Source: Chimonanthus salicifolius (lineage: Eukaryota > Streptophyta > Magnoliopsida > Laurales > Calycanthaceae). Taken from it: 64,000 nt of DNA. Below, in pieces: positions 20,298 to 32,867 of the stretch (positions within the stretch are counted from its first letter, which is position 1; every line of letters begins with the position of its first letter). The translations under genes were made by a program, and so were the position numbers. Where the stretch lies: NCBI GenBank assembly GCA_013350335.1, contig CM023537.1, forward strand, positions 48,730,111-48,794,110. The letters run 5' to 3'. The notes below the pieces were generated by a model. That model was not told where the DNA came from and did not search any database. It saw only the letters and a program-made list of their open reading frames with translations.

Positions 20298-23200
20298 TGT
20301 AATGACCCGGCCTGGTGTAGCGGGTCAGTGGTATTGGGTAGAATTAGAGTGTTAGTAAATTAAGGTGATGATGTGTATGTTTGTTTGTTTGAAGTAAACA
20401 ATTAAATTGGTGAGAAAATAAAATTCAATGACTAGTTTCTAATTTAAAAAGCCCAATTAAAATAAATTGCTAGTGGATCAAAATTGAAAAATATGATTGC
20501 ATTAAATAAAATACCAAATTGTGAAAATACCAATTTGCCCATGCCATGGGCGAATTTTATAAAATATTAAATCAAATGCTTTGGTCGAATTTAGTGTTTC
20601 AAATCTTTGTTTTAGAAAATTAATTTTAGATAGAAGGATGATTAAATTGAGTAAATGTAATCTGGAGAGAAAATTAAAATGCACAATTAAAATAAATTGA
20701 GCAAACAATGAAATTATGTCAGTATTAGATAAAATATTAATTCAAGTACTCAAACCTATGTCGTTAGGAAAATTAATTTTAGAAAGAAAATTTAATTAAA
20801 TAAATTATTGTGAGAGAGAAAAAAATTAATCAAATAAATAAAACTTAGAAATTCCAAATTAGTTAGAAAACCAAGTTAGTTTATCAAAATTATTTCATCT
20901 TGAGATTTATTTAATTGGTCTTCCTAAATAAATAATAGGAAATACCCCTTTGTGAAATTTAGGAAACCAAATCCTATTACACGTTAAAGGCAAGTCCTAA
21001 ATGGATTAGAACTCCCCTTGGCCGGCTTCTCCTTGCTTGAAATAAAATATGATGGGCAAAGCCCCTTTTTGCAAACCAACAATTCTTTTCTCCTTTCTCC
21101 TTGGGCGAAACTTCATCTTCTTCTTGAACTTGGTCGAGTAAAGCAACATCTCCATCCCTTTGGTCTTTGGTTTTTCATTGGTTTTCTTTATCTTAGAGGT
21201 ATGTAGATTTATTTCTTCTAAATCATTTTCTTTTCTTTTCTTCTTCTGCCATGATATCTCTCTCAAATTAAAACAATTTTACTGAAGTCTCCTTTGAGAA
21301 ATTTGAATAAAGAAAGAGAGAGAAAGAAAGAGGAAGAAAGAGAAGAAGAAAACTACGATTAAACCTTAGAAAAGGTGTTGATCTTTTCCTTTTGTAAGTT
21401 TAATTCGACCATGATAGAAGAGACTTTGACATGTAAAATTGTGATAAAGAACTGATTAGAGATTTAAGATGACTTATTTAATAACCTTAGATTTGGATTA
21501 GAGGGAAACCCCAATTTTGTGGAAATCTATGAAACTCGAATTTCAAATCAAGCATATGATTTCTGCGCATCCTCACGAGAAAAATCATAACTTGAGCGTC
21601 TTTTTCGATGAAATTTGTTGGGTTGGAAGCTATACTGATAGATCTAGTTGATGTTCGAATTTGAAATCAAAATTTGATAAATTGATACATCAATTTTGGG
21701 TTTTATTCCAGATACCTCGTTTAAGACTGCAAACTGTTTGGCAGTGCACATGTCTCAGTAAAACGAACATAACTCGGGCTAAGAATATCGCCTTAGTACG
21801 CACGAGATATAGTTACGATTGTAATTTAGATACCTATCTACTGGTAGAGGATGAAAAGTAATTGATAAACGGGTTGTTCCTAGAAAATTCTGCAAGATGA
21901 GTGAATTTTTCCCTACAAGGATTTTTCTGGAAAAATAAGTAAAACTTGGAAAACTTAAATTTCGTTGAATCCCTATTTGCTAGACTAGAACACCTATGAT
22001 CTCAAGTGGTTTTGAAAATTTAGGCGAATGGTTAGCATGAATTTTTATTGGTTTTTGCTATGATTATTATATTTCAGCAAACTTTGGATTCTGATCGCTA
22101 AGAGAGCTTCGGTATTTTATTTTGTACATATCACCAAACTTTTAGGTGAGGGAAATAATTCACTACATACTTTTGAACATGATTCCTTATATTATGTATT
22201 TAGGTAATGATAATATTATATTTTGTTGTGTGATTGGAATATAATTGTTGGATCTATAATAGACTGAGTGTATGTTAATAATGGTTGTGATCCGGTATTC
22301 ACTCACAGTAGTGTAATAGAGATTTGGCTAAACATTCTATTGGCCGTGTAAAACTCAGTCCGTCCGGATCAGGAATCTAACCATTAATGTCATTGAAAAA
22401 TCCAATGATTTATATTCGTAGATGGATGGATATTTGTATGATATCGTTGAATTATTAACCTTGATTGGACATGTTTGAATGTTGGTATTTATAATTCAAA
22501 TCATTATGATGCTTAGATTACTAATATGGTTATTCCAAGTTATATGTATGCTATGGCAAAGTGATATTCGCTATGATGTTATAAATTGTTTAGACTGAGA
22601 TTTATAATTCTGTAAGCACAATATGATAATTAAGCATGCTTATTTGGCATTGATCATAGCATTCTCATATTCATAGCATTGGGTATGAGGGTACGATCTA
22701 TGATTGTCACGAAAACCACGACGGTGGTAGTGTTATTAGCCTCACTGTAAATGGGAAGACCATTATGGTGGAATAAATGTGATATCCGTGACAATTCATG
22801 AGTGTTATTATTTGATGGCAGGTTGTTATCCTCACTTTAGGTGGGAAGGCCATTAAGGCGACGTTGTGTTATCCTCACTGTAGGTAGAAAGGCCATTAAG
22901 GCGACGTTGTGTTATCCTCACTGTAGGTGGGAAGGCCATTGAGACGATGTTGTATTATCCTCGATTCGTCGGAAGGCCACCAAATATCAGTAGATGTTAA
23001 TAATGGGTTGGAATATGACATTTTGCATTGAGCATTACATTATTGCAAAGGCATGAGCATAAAATAAATTGTTATTTATGTTTATTTGAAATATCATGTG
23101 AGAAAGTATGGATATCATATGCTATGTTTATGTTATTATTTTCTTCACTGGGCATGGAGTTCATCCCTTACATTGCAGGCAATCCCTTAGACTTGGGTCT

Positions 23201-23690
23201 GGACGACAATCAAAACTGAGTTTAGAAGGCGAGGAGTCGATGAAGAATACTTGAAAACGCATAATTTATTGAAGAATTTAGCATTTAGATTATAAGTTGG
23301 TTTTTTATTTGATTTAAGACTTTGAGGAATTTGTTTATTCGTTTACGTTTAGTTTGTGGAAACTTAGATAATAAATTCAAGTATGGATTAAATTTGAGAA
23401 CACTATAATTTGATTGATATAGGAATGTGAGTAAGTTGGTGTGTTTAGAAATCCTTATGTGATTGATATTTTATCTCTCTAAGATACTTGGAAAGATGAA
23501 TGAAATGTCATGTTTTTAAGCAGGTTGTGGATGTGAGGAGTTTGGTAGTTTGTGAATGTAGTTATGTTTGTTTGAAAGGAAAACAATATAGCCATTGATT
23601 TTTTATGTAAGACCTGTTTAGGGCAGCAGGTGATCTAAAATTGTACAGTCAGATCACGTCCGTTTAGGTGTTGGAAGGCAGGGCGTGACA
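20298..23690 (+). mobile_element. Solo LTR A2 (3.4 kb), family A
   Basis: Starts TGTAATGACCCGGCCTGG and ends GGCAGGGCGTGACA, flanked by perfect 5-bp duplications TAAAA (20293-20297, 23691-23695). The last 1.6 kb aligns with LTR A1. The middle does not. It has a CT-rich leader ending at a strong donor (AGAG|GTATGT, 21199), a GTTATCCTCACT tandem block (22730-22985) and the CACTGGGC module (23147-23179). It lacks the palindromic words of A1. No internal domain is present. Confidence 0.9.
22822..22985 (+). repeat. 50-bp tandem repeats in LTR A2
   Basis: Four units of the type GTTATCCTCACTGTAGGTGG followed by GAAGGCCATTAAGGCGAC(GTT). A related, shorter block lies in LTR A1 (about 15340-15425). 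Confidence 0.85.
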
Positions 23691-23695
23691 TAAAA

Positions 23696-24155
23696 TGCTG
23701 ATGAAAGAGAGAAAAAAAAGTGAAAATGTAATAATAGTGGGTCGAGTCATTAGCATCATGGTTGTTGAATATTCAAATCCTCACTGATACCTCAATCACT
23801 TCTCAAATGTGATGGCCATGTTCTAAGTTTAAAGCTAGAGGTGCAACTTGGGCACAATAGGTCTAAGTTTTGAGTAAATTTGTGGTAGGACCTTAATTAC
23901 AACTATAAGGCTCGATACGGGCCTAATTATTTCTACTGCGACTTTATTCCTAATGTTAGCCTAAGAGTTTTTACTCAAGGCATAAAAATATCTTTTATGA
24001 TAACAAAGTATTGAAGTATGGTACTAATGTTTTCATTCATGTAAAATTATAAGACAAATTTCTATCTTGTTCCTAAACTCAAAGTCTACAAAGCATACTC
24101 ACAGTGAAGCATCTAGGGTTTCTCAAAGAAGACATAGGCAAGCAAGAGTTTGTCA
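23696..24155. other. Spacer before Copia 1, no gene recognised
   Basis: AT-rich. A weak pair of SINE-like boxes (TTAGCATCATGG near 23758 and TTCAAATCC near 23772) is too closely spaced to call. Confidence 0.4.
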
Positions 24156-25984
24156 TGTTGAGTCATGTGTCTTGTATCTCATGTATGAAATTAAATTGTA
24201 TTTATAAACTCTTTGAGATGTATTTTTGTGTAAGTCTAGTAGTCTAGTGTTTGTTTGCCATTAACCTTGCTTCTGGAAGATCAAAGAAATCATATCAAGT
24301 TTGAAGACCAGAAGCAATGATTTTGGAAGGCCGCTCATCAAAGAAGTAAACTCCATGTATGTCACGCCCTGACCCGAAAGGTAGGCCCGGAACACGGCTG
24401 ATTTTTTTTTTTAAAAGCTAAGACAACACTCAAGCATTCTAATTGGGCCGGATCAACAGTTAAACCCAAAGGTTACACATGATCCCAACATGTTGACTCA
24501 AACATATACCATAAGTCTACCCACATAAATACAATCATACAACGATGAACACATAATTCCAACACTGAATTATCATTTCAAAATCACCAGAGTAACTACA
24601 GTAGCGTATTAGTCCTAATACATCACATTAATACAAACCAAGTACCACACCCGGTACTTTACAAAACTAATGGTTCCAAGAACCAAAAAGCAAAGACAAG
24701 GGCATTCTCCTCAGTGGGAATCCCAAAGCAACGCCGCAACTTATCCACCCTAAGCTTCATATAAGGGTTCTCCTCCTCGGGTTCATCAAGGTGAGTGGGG
24801 TGAGCTAACTAGCCCAGTGAAGGAAATATAACAGTGCAGTTTAAGTAAATAACAGGTTAGTATAGAATCAACAGTTGTAATATAATATCTCATGCTTGAT
24901 AATAAATTCACAATATCAAGTAAAATCTCATCATCATTTCCAGCATCTCATCATCTTTTCATTATTGCTATCATCCAACGTAACCCCCAAGATACTATAC
25001 TGACACCAATAGTATTAAGTCCCGACACGGTCAAAATATCTCCTTTCAAGTATATCTCCAGTATACACCTAAAACTGGTACTGACACACCCTGCCAGTCA
25101 CTGTCGACTCACCCGGTCCAGTAGATGTAACCGACACCTCGGCGATGGTTCAATAGTAAAAGGTACGTGGAAGCAGTATTTCACAATTCATATGATCAAC
25201 ATCATAGCATTCACCATTACCATAAGCACTTCTTACAACAGTGCATTAAGTTTAGGCACATGAGTGAGTTCATCAAATCTGAAACCACTCATTACTCAAG
25301 ATCCATCTCAAATAACAAAATCTGTTTACATTTTAACTGCAAAATTAAGTTCCCTCACCGTAAATGTGTGGTATTGCGGTCTTTGTACAACAAGTAAACA
25401 AGTGCACAATCAATCATAAATCACATACATAGCATTCATATGTATACATACAAGTAGTATTTCGAAATTATACTGGTTTTCCCAAAAATATCCAAGGTAC
25501 ATGGAATTGAGTCTCCTACTTGGTTTTTATCCTTTTTAAATTACAATAATCCACAAGATAGTAAATAAAAAGGTGGTCAGTCCAAAACTCATATTGTCTT
25601 CTGGGCATTGACCAGATTGACTTATTGAGTTAGGTCTAGATAGTCGGGTCATTTCTCGGTTGTCTTCTGGATAGAACCAGATCTGACATTTTGAGTAAGA
25701 CCTCGAGGTCACTCAGTACCCGACAAATATAGTGCCGGCCTGAAAGTGAAATCACTCAGTGCCCAACCAATAGAGTCGGCCTGGGTGAATACAATAGTAG
25801 ATACACTATAGTAATAAGAGAAGAGGGTTAATACATTTTTAATTAGCAAGGGGGTATTAACATCACATGCAATCAATAACAATCAAGAAAGATTTGACAC
25901 TTCAAAAACTAGGTCCCTCAGAACATGCCTCGGAACCAAGTACTATGGCTTTGGATCATCTGAACCACTGCCTACACTAGTCAC

Positions 25985-26360
25985 TGACCTCGGATCTTGG
26001 GTCTGACTTCGGATCGTTGTCTCGGATCATTCGAAGTACTTCCGAACCGAAAGAACTCGAAAAAAGGGCTCAGTGGGTCTGTGTACCTCGGAACATACCG
26101 AGTAAGGGTCGGATCGTCCGAGTGGGGTTCGGTCCTTCCGAACTCTGCTCGGAACATCCGGACGAGTCAAGCTAGCCTCGGGCGCTTCTGGGCTTCGAGT
26201 GAAACTCGGAACGTCCGACAGGTCCTCTCGGATCTTCCGAAGGGTGTGACCCTCGGACCGTCCGAGAGTCGTCTTCCTCACTGTCTGCACCAACAGACAA
26301 TGACGGTAGACACTGTATGAAATACGAATCCGAAAACAGTGGGTTTTTCGGATTCGGCTT
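25985..26360. repeat. Palindromic word array in LTR E1 (CTCGGAnnnTCCGAG)
   Basis: About ten words such as CTCGGACCGTCCGAG (26252-26266), CTCGGATCTTCCGAAG and CTCGGAACGTCCGAC. Frames up to 126 codons across it come from the G+C-rich words and are not genes. LTR E2 has the same word at the same relative place. Confidence 0.85.
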
Positions 26361-27243
26361 CCACACCTAGCCAGTCCGATGGACTCCTCTGGGAGTCCTC
26401 TTTCCATAGGGAATGGTTTGGAGCTTTAAAGCTCGGTAGGTCATCCTATTTTAACACTGAAACCTCACTGGTACACTAAAAATTGGGTTTTTCCTTAAAC
26501 TTTGAAATAGTTTTTCTTGCTCAAAATTAAACCAAAATCGATTTTTCTTGATTCTAAAGCACTTAAATTTGAAAAGGAACACAGTGGTTACTTTCACTGG
26601 AGTTCTTGGGTTAAAAATCTGATCTTTTGAAAATTTTCCTCTAAGGCTTACGGTTGACAAAACTGGGAAGAACAGAAGCAAGAATCGGCTGGGTTTGGTT
26701 TCAAACAGCTGAGACAGAGAGATTGAGAGAGAGAGATTTTTTGCTGGGAGGAAGAACAACTGATCTGAGGATCATTATATAGGAAAATCAATCGGGAAAA
26801 GTGGCTGGAAAGCCACTACACGCAGCTGCATGCAGCTGCGGGTGACGTTCCAAACAGTAACCATACTGTTTGGACTGGTTGCAGGTCAGTCCTCCCCTAC
26901 TTCCAAATTTGCAATTAAGTCCCAGATTTGATAAAAAACCGATTTTTTACTAAACATAAGATTTTAAAAGCTCAAGAACTTAATCCAACCTTACTGATAG
27001 GTTGGGTTTTTAAAACTTTAATCACCATAAAAATTTTGGAATTTAAAAAATTCACTAAAACCCATTGATTTAAAATAAAACCATAATTTAACACTATTTA
27101 TTTAATTAACCAAATGTTAAATAAAACAATTTAGAATCCTCATTTTGGGGTTTGAAAGAATAACTAGACCATTCTTAAAATGGTCTAACATAAAATACTT
27201 GTTTCAAAATTTATTTCATTTCCAAAACCATTTAAAATAATTA

Positions 27244-27825
27244 TGTGATACCCCTCCCCCTCCCCAAAAAGTCCTACATCGGTGGGAATGAAAGGGAGGG
27301 GTGGGTTTATTAAAGCCCACCCAAGTGAAACTCATGTAAGAGGCCTTTTGGGCCGAGCCATGTGGGCCCGGGCCCAATGCAAAACCGTGCGGGTTTGAGC
27401 TGTGTGCGAGGCCCAAAGCGGACAATATCTTACTGAGTCAAGCCCTAAGCCCTGTTGTCGGGTCGGGTCGTTACAAATATGGTATCAGAGCCGAGTTCAA
27501 CACTCGGACTGTGTGGGCCTATCATCCTTCCCTGGAGTTGTCAAGTGGACCGGAGTCGAGCCGGGGACAGCTCGAGGCTTTAGGGAGGGTGATTGTGATA
27601 CCCCTCCCCCTCCCCAAAAAGTCCCACATCGGTGGGAATGAAAGGGAGGGGTGGGTTTATTAAAGCCCACCCAAGTGGAACTCATGTAAGAGGCCTTTTG
27701 GGCCGGGCCATGTGGGCCCGGGCCCAATGCAAAACCGTGCGGGTTTGAGCTGTGTGCGAGGCCCAAAGCGGACAATATCTTACTGAGTCAAGCCCTAAGC
27801 CCTGTTGTCGGGTCGGGTCGTTACA
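27244..27825 (+). mobile_element. TRIM 2: young miniature LTR retrotransposon
   Basis: Two 232-bp LTRs (27244-27475, 27594-27825) start TGTGATACCCCTCCCCCTCC and end GGGTCGTTACA. I count about three differences between them, roughly 99% identity. The 118-bp interior begins with primer site TGGTATCAGAGC (27480-27491) and ends in a purine-rich run (TTTAGGGAGGG, about 27580-27590). Perfect target duplications AATTA lie at 27239-27243 and 27826-27830. It encodes no protein. It entered LTR E1 after that LTR was in place and is the freshest insertion in the window. Confidence 0.93.
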
Positions 27826-28692
27826 AATTATTACTCCCTTTCGGGGTTTTAACGGGCGGTTTTTAAATACTATTTTCTGAAAATAAAATTATTTTAAAAT
27901 CATAAATACAAATCCTTTATTAGAGAGAACATTATCATCCAATAATAATCACATAACAACGTAATTTATAAAACTAATAACAAGAAGCGGTAAATTACCA
28001 TTTTGCCCCTCTAGGTGGACAAGATGGATCACTGATCTTTCGAGCTCGGATTGTAACACCCCGCCCTTTTCACTCGAAATCAGAGTCTATTTTTTTAAAA
28101 ATAAATAAACAAGTGATAAGAACGGAGTGTCACGACGTGAGTTAAGTCCGGATTTCTAAAGTCCGACCCTTAACTGGCCAAAACTATGTGAGCATGGACT
28201 AAGTCCATGAGAATGGTTCTCACATAATAAAGTGTAATCTTTGCGAAATATTACTTAATCTAACTGCGTATTATAATGGAACCTACATCTACTCCATTTT
28301 ATTAGATAGCAAAGTACAAGTCATTTACCCAAAATTACATTAACTTAATCATTCAATCAAACCATTCCAAACTATAGCAATAATATCTAAGTTATTACAT
28401 GTCCATGATAACTAAACAAAATATAATAAATAAAATCCATTCATATATCCAAGCTCCGATGCTTGGCTTCTTTCACGATCCTCGATCTTTTCCTTTCTTG
28501 TGTCATCCACTAAGGATAGAAATAGGGCGTTAGATCAACGCGCCCAGTAGGTCTTCCGATTAGGGCTACCATAAGGTTAGTATAAAAACATGCATTTAAC
28601 ATAGTAATACATGATCATCAAAAGTCACAAAACAATGTTATGTATGTATGCAAATGTAATGAGTCCCACCCATCACAAGTATACATAGCCAT

Positions 28693-28862
28693 CACCAAGG
28701 TACCCCACAGTGGTCTTTCGGACGCCCCAACGGAGTGTGGCCTCTGGCTTCCTCTTGATGGGATTCTCATCATCAAGGTACCTCTTGATGGGATTCTCAT
28801 CATCAAGGTATCCCACAGTGGTCTTTCGGACGTCCCGACGGAGTGTGGCCTCCGGTTTCCAT
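28693..28862. repeat. Duplicated block in LTR D1
   Basis: CCACAGTGGTCTTTCGGACG...GGAGTGTGGCCTC occurs twice (28707-28748, 28812-28853). Between them CCTCTTGATGGGATTCTCAT plus CATCAAGGTA is itself doubled. Confidence 0.9.
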
Positions 28863-29186
28863 AACCATCATCCCATGCCATGCGTGAGATGTCAATGAGT
28901 ACATGCTATATGTAATAGAATCTTAGCATTCAAAACCTCTTTGAAACATAATACTTTAACACAAATAACTCATCAAAATCAACATAAAATAGCAAGTATA
29001 ATATGTGGTCACAAAGAGGTAGGGAACCTACCCAAAAGTGACTTAAAATATCCTTTCTTCTCAAACCGTCAACTGTTCGCGATTGAGCACCGTTTAAGAA
29101 GTCTCGTTACCTTATTTATATAACAACAAGTCAAGATACTAACCATTTGATTTCCAATTAAATTCTAAGTCCAAAAACTACCTTGT

Positions 29187-30092
29187 GGGGTTCGGCTATA
29201 CCCCATGGCCGAACCTCACCCACTTGAACACCATCCACATAACTTATTTAAACACCTCAAACTACAATCATACCTTGGTAGGGTTCGGCCATACAACACG
29301 GCCGAACCTTACCATTTTGATTTTGACTCTTCTTTCCTTTGAACATTTCATTCATATTTACAATGTTGCCACTTGCATAACCCTTGTTTAATTTTGCTTA
29401 ATAACTAATGTCCATAACAAACCCACCTTAGTGGGGTTCGGCCATACAATATGGCCGAACCTCACCATCTTAATTTGGTCCTTTAAATCCTTCATACATC
29501 TATCTCCAATTACATTATAAGTTAACCACTAATTCCACCAAATGACCATTACTGGGGTTCGGCCATACTACATGGCCGAACCTCACCTTATGGATTTTTA
29601 TCCCTTGTTCCATCATCTATCATGGTTGATCACCTTAATACTAAATCCATAAATAACCATATGTGATTCTTAAATCAAAAGCATATAACAATTCATAATT
29701 TCCAAACATATTCTTAATTCGATTATCCCATCAAAATAGTCCATGGGGTTCGGCCATACACATGGCCGAACCCTATGGTTCTCTTGACTCAATTATTCCA
29801 TCATTTATATATAATTTAGGACTCAACACTTTAGCCATAATAACCATATGGTTCAGCCATCCAATAGGCCGACCCAAAATATTAAACTTAACTCCATTTA
29901 AAACACCTAAAAACCTCCATGACATTGTATGGTTTTTAACTCTCACAAACCCTAAAATTATCAAGTCCTTTCATGGGGTTCGGCCATCCCAAGTGGCTGA
30001 ACCCTATGATCCATGTTTTACCCTTTTTTTTTTAAATAGCATAATCCATGATCTAAACCCTTGATAGATTCGGCCATACAATGGCCGGATCA
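29187..30092. repeat. Hairpin array in LTR D1 (GGTTCGGCCAT...ATGGCCGAACC)
   Basis: Eight inverted repeats at about 29187, 29281, 29433, 29553, 29743, 29847, 29975 and 30067. Arms are up to 11-13 bp (GGGGTTCGGCCAT and ATGGCCGAACCTC) with loops of 3-8 nt. Spacing is 90-190 bp and the DNA between units is AT-rich and not repeated. Confidence 0.95.
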
Positions 30093-30538
30093 TATTCCCT
30101 TAACCAATTTATTTAACAAGGGTTTATAGTGCACTTACCAATACCGCGACTCCTTCGGTTCTTTGACTACTTCTTGATCTTTACTCCGGCTTATTCTTCC
30201 GTTCGTTTTTTAGTCCTTCCTTCCTTCTCCTTTAGCCGAGACTGATCTTGCTAGAAAAACTCCTTGAAGTTGTTTGGCCAAGATATTGATTTGAGAGAGA
30301 GATAGAAACTTGGCCTTGAGTAAGGGTGATAAAAAGTTGATGCAAAACTCTTTTGCTCTATGTGTACTTTGTCTTGGTGGAGGGATCGGCCAAGGATTGA
30401 TTTGAGAGAGACAACCAGCTAATGTCTTTGTCTTGGAAGATGGAGAACGGCCAAGGAAGAGAGATAGAGTGAATAGAGATGAAATTCTATCTTTGGTTAA
30501 TCAACTTCAGCCTAAGGTTGGCACCACATGTAACCAAC

Positions 30539-30567
30539 CCCCCCCCCAACACACACACACACACATT
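30539..30567. repeat. C-run and (CA)n microsatellite
   Basis: Nine C's interrupted once by AA, then about ten CA units, in the leader of LTR D1. Confidence 0.85.
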
Positions 30568-30699
30568 TATTTCCATCACTTATTTCATTACAACAGTTTT
30601 TGGCTCTTGGCTGCCCTAGATGCAACCCTTCTCCATCACTTCTCCATGTATGAACCCATATGTAACTCCAATTTGCTTAATGCCTCCCTTGGGGTTTTA

Positions 30700-31130
30700 T
30701 CCTTGAGATGAAACTCCCAAGGTACCCAACGTCTTTCATGCATGAGTTAGTGTATCCTTTCCTCCACCAACCATCTCTCATTAACCTTGCATGTGAGAGT
30801 TTCATATTGAAATGAAACTCCCATAGGTTCCAACGGCTAGCTTTTGGTTGGCCTTGTGTAACCTCCACAAGTCTATTCATCTTCCATTATTTACCCATGT
30901 GGGAGTTTCATCCATGAGATGAAACTCGTACATGCCAACGGTTTTGTGTCTTTAACCCTTGAATCATCCAACTATCAAATTCCCCTTTTATCCTCATGCA
31001 TAGACTAATTTCTCATGCAATTCTAACGTGTATAATGTTTGAATTTGAAACATAACACCTTATGTAACTCCCAAAACCGCCACCCCTTTATTTCTTATCT
31101 AGGAGTTACATGCATGAAATGGCCTTTCCA
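30700..31130. repeat. Second palindromic array in LTR D1 (GAGTTTCAT...ATGAAACTC)
   Basis: Five variants: GATGAAACTCCC (about 30706), GAGAGTTTCATATTGAAATGAAACTC (about 30795-30822 in parts), GGAGTTTCATCCATGAGATG followed by AAACTC (about 30901-30927), and GGAGTTACATGCATGAAATG (about 31104). Located in the promoter-proximal part of the LTR. Confidence 0.65.
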
Positions 31131-31746
31131 TGCAGCCAACGTTTTTCCTTGTTTTAAACTTGAAATTAAGACACACCACCCTCATTCACACACTTCACTC
31201 ACTTAACATTAATTTAACTCTCTCAACTCAACCCATTCATTTAATTCAACTCAACCAATAAATTCAACTCCACCATTAAACTCAACTCATCCAAACTCAA
31301 ACATTTAATTCATCTTAACCCAATTAAGCTTGAGCTCATCCAATGGTCAAACTTGTCCACAACGACCCATTGGGTCCCAATTGGGTCTTTTGACCCAAAT
31401 AACCACCTTGACCCATTTAGATGCACATTACCCATTTACTTTAGTTTGATCCATATAACATGCACATTGGGTCTTAATTGAACAATGGACCCCACAATTT
31501 ACCCATCTAAGGCCATATCCTTTTAATTCACTATTTCAATGGCAATTTTCGTAAATATTGATATACTGAAAATCGGGGATATTACACTGATTGGGCCACA
31601 TCTGGGCTTTCCTCGAAGCCCTAACCGTAATCTCCGAGATTAACCAGTTCAAGAAAGAGTATTAAGGTAAACTACGCCTAATCTGGGTCAAGGTATTACA
31701 ATGTATAGCCAACCAAATTCAGATAAATCTTTTAAACAAACTATTG

Positions 31747-31915
31747 GAAAGTCAAACTAGTTGTTGAAAGTCAAAAGTCAAACTAGCCATTGAGAAAATC
31801 AAAATCAAACTAGCCCGTTGGAGAGTCAAATTAGCCGCTGGGAAAATCAACAACCAAAGTAGTCGTTGGAAAGTCAAACTAGCCGTTGAAAAAGTCAAAC
31901 TAGCCGTTGAGACTT
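31747..31915 (+). repeat. GTCAAACTAGCCGTTGgaaa repeats in the Copia 1 LTR
   Basis: Seven imperfect units of about 23-30 bp based on GTCAAACTAGCCGTTG. They lie just upstream of a TATA-like TCTATAAATTG (31921-31931), so they sit where LTR enhancer repeats usually are. Confidence 0.8.
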
Positions 31916-32855
31916 GTTTTTCTATAAATTGAAAGCTCTCTTAAAAGGAAAATGATTATGAAATAAGGTTTAAACTTTTAAATACAAAAAACCAAGTGTC
32001 GTAACAATCTCAAAAGCATTCTACAACCTTAGGAAGATCATTCTAAGCTTTTGAAATTCATTTTTCTCTCACATTCAAAGCACTCATAGACAAATCTTGA
32101 GCATCTTAGGCTCACTCTTGAATGTGCATTTGAGAGAATTTCTAGGGATATATCTCCTCATAGGAAAACCTTTTATCATCCCTAAATCTCTTCTCATACA
32201 AGTGGTTTGTCCTTCATTAGAGCATTTACACATCATCAAAGAGGCAAGAAGGAGAAGATCTTGAAGAATGCTCCAAAGCTATTTCAAGCATCTAGAGACA
32301 AGTGTTCTTGGTATTTTTTTTTTAACAAATAAATTATTTCTATCACTTTGTGTAATTTGTAAAGGGTTAGTGTAATTCTTATTAGAAGAGGGTGTCTTCT
32401 CTTTTGTGTGTAAAGGTTCGATCTCCACCCTTGAAGGGGATTGAGAGTCTAAGGTTTGATCTCTACATGTAAAAGAGATCGAAGTTGTAATAGGCTTGAT
32501 CTTCACCCTTAAAGAATATCTTAGTGGAATCCTCAAGTGCTTTACTTGAGGTGTGGGAGTAGGGAAGGTTGTTGAACCACGTAAAAACCCTTATGTCACA
32601 TTCTTCCATCTCTTCTTGTCATATTGTGATTGTGCATTATGTTTTATCTTTCATTACATATAATTTGAGAAGAGTTATTGAAGCATGCTAGTTAAGGCTT
32701 TAAATTAACCTTGCTTGGATTATCTTGGAAGATAAATAAGACTAATGGATAACAACTCTAAATTGACTAAGGTTTTAAGAAATCTAAAATTCCACTATAG
32801 TCCTATTCACCCCCTTTAGGACTATTCTAGATATTGACCTATCTCGACTAACAAG

Positions 32856-32867
32856 TGGTATCAAAGT
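32856..32867 (+). other. Primer binding site of Copia 1
   Basis: TGGTATCAAAGT two bases after the LTR end CTAACA. Similar to the initiator-methionine tRNA primer site. Confidence 0.7.

Larger units (their letters stand above)
28052..31586 (-). mobile_element. Solo LTR D1 (3.5 kb), family D, minus strand
   Basis: Plus-strand ends TGTAACACCCCGCCC and CGGGGATATTACA. Flanks are CGGAT (28047-28051) and CTGAT (31587-31591), one mismatch. Inserted in LTR E1. On the minus strand the order is a GAGTTTCAT word array (31130-30700), a leader, a TTCGGCCAT word array (30092-29187), a tandem block (28862-28693) and the ACTGGGCGCG module (28552-28530). The terminal 150 bp is related to LTR D2. Nothing is coded. 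Confidence 0.85.
24360..31700 (-). mobile_element. Solo LTR E1, family E, minus strand, holding a TRIM and LTR D1
   Basis: On the plus strand it starts TGTCACGCCCTGACCCG and ends AAGGTATTACA, with perfect target duplications ATGTA (24355-24359, 31701-31705). Without TRIM 2 and LTR D1 it is about 3.2 kb. Features on the minus strand: TATA (CTATATAATG, about 26774-26783), a CT-rich leader, a CTCGGAnnnTCCGAG word array (25985-26360) and the CACTGGGC module (24799-24822). Its ends match solo LTR E2. No coding sequence. Confidence 0.88.

Noticed and set aside
23758..23790. SINE-like box A and box B
   Set aside because: The boxes are too close together and no target duplication or A-tail is visible.
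26027..26407. 126-codon minus-strand frame and overlapping plus-strand frame of 107 codons
   Set aside because: Both are by-products of the G+C-rich CTCGGAnnnTCCGAG words; no start context or domain supports a gene.
29187..30092. Possible CRISPR-like array, because a repeat recurs with unique spacers
   Set aside because: The units are imperfect, unevenly spaced (90-190 bp) inverted repeats in a plant LTR with no cas genes; spacing and divergence do not fit CRISPR.
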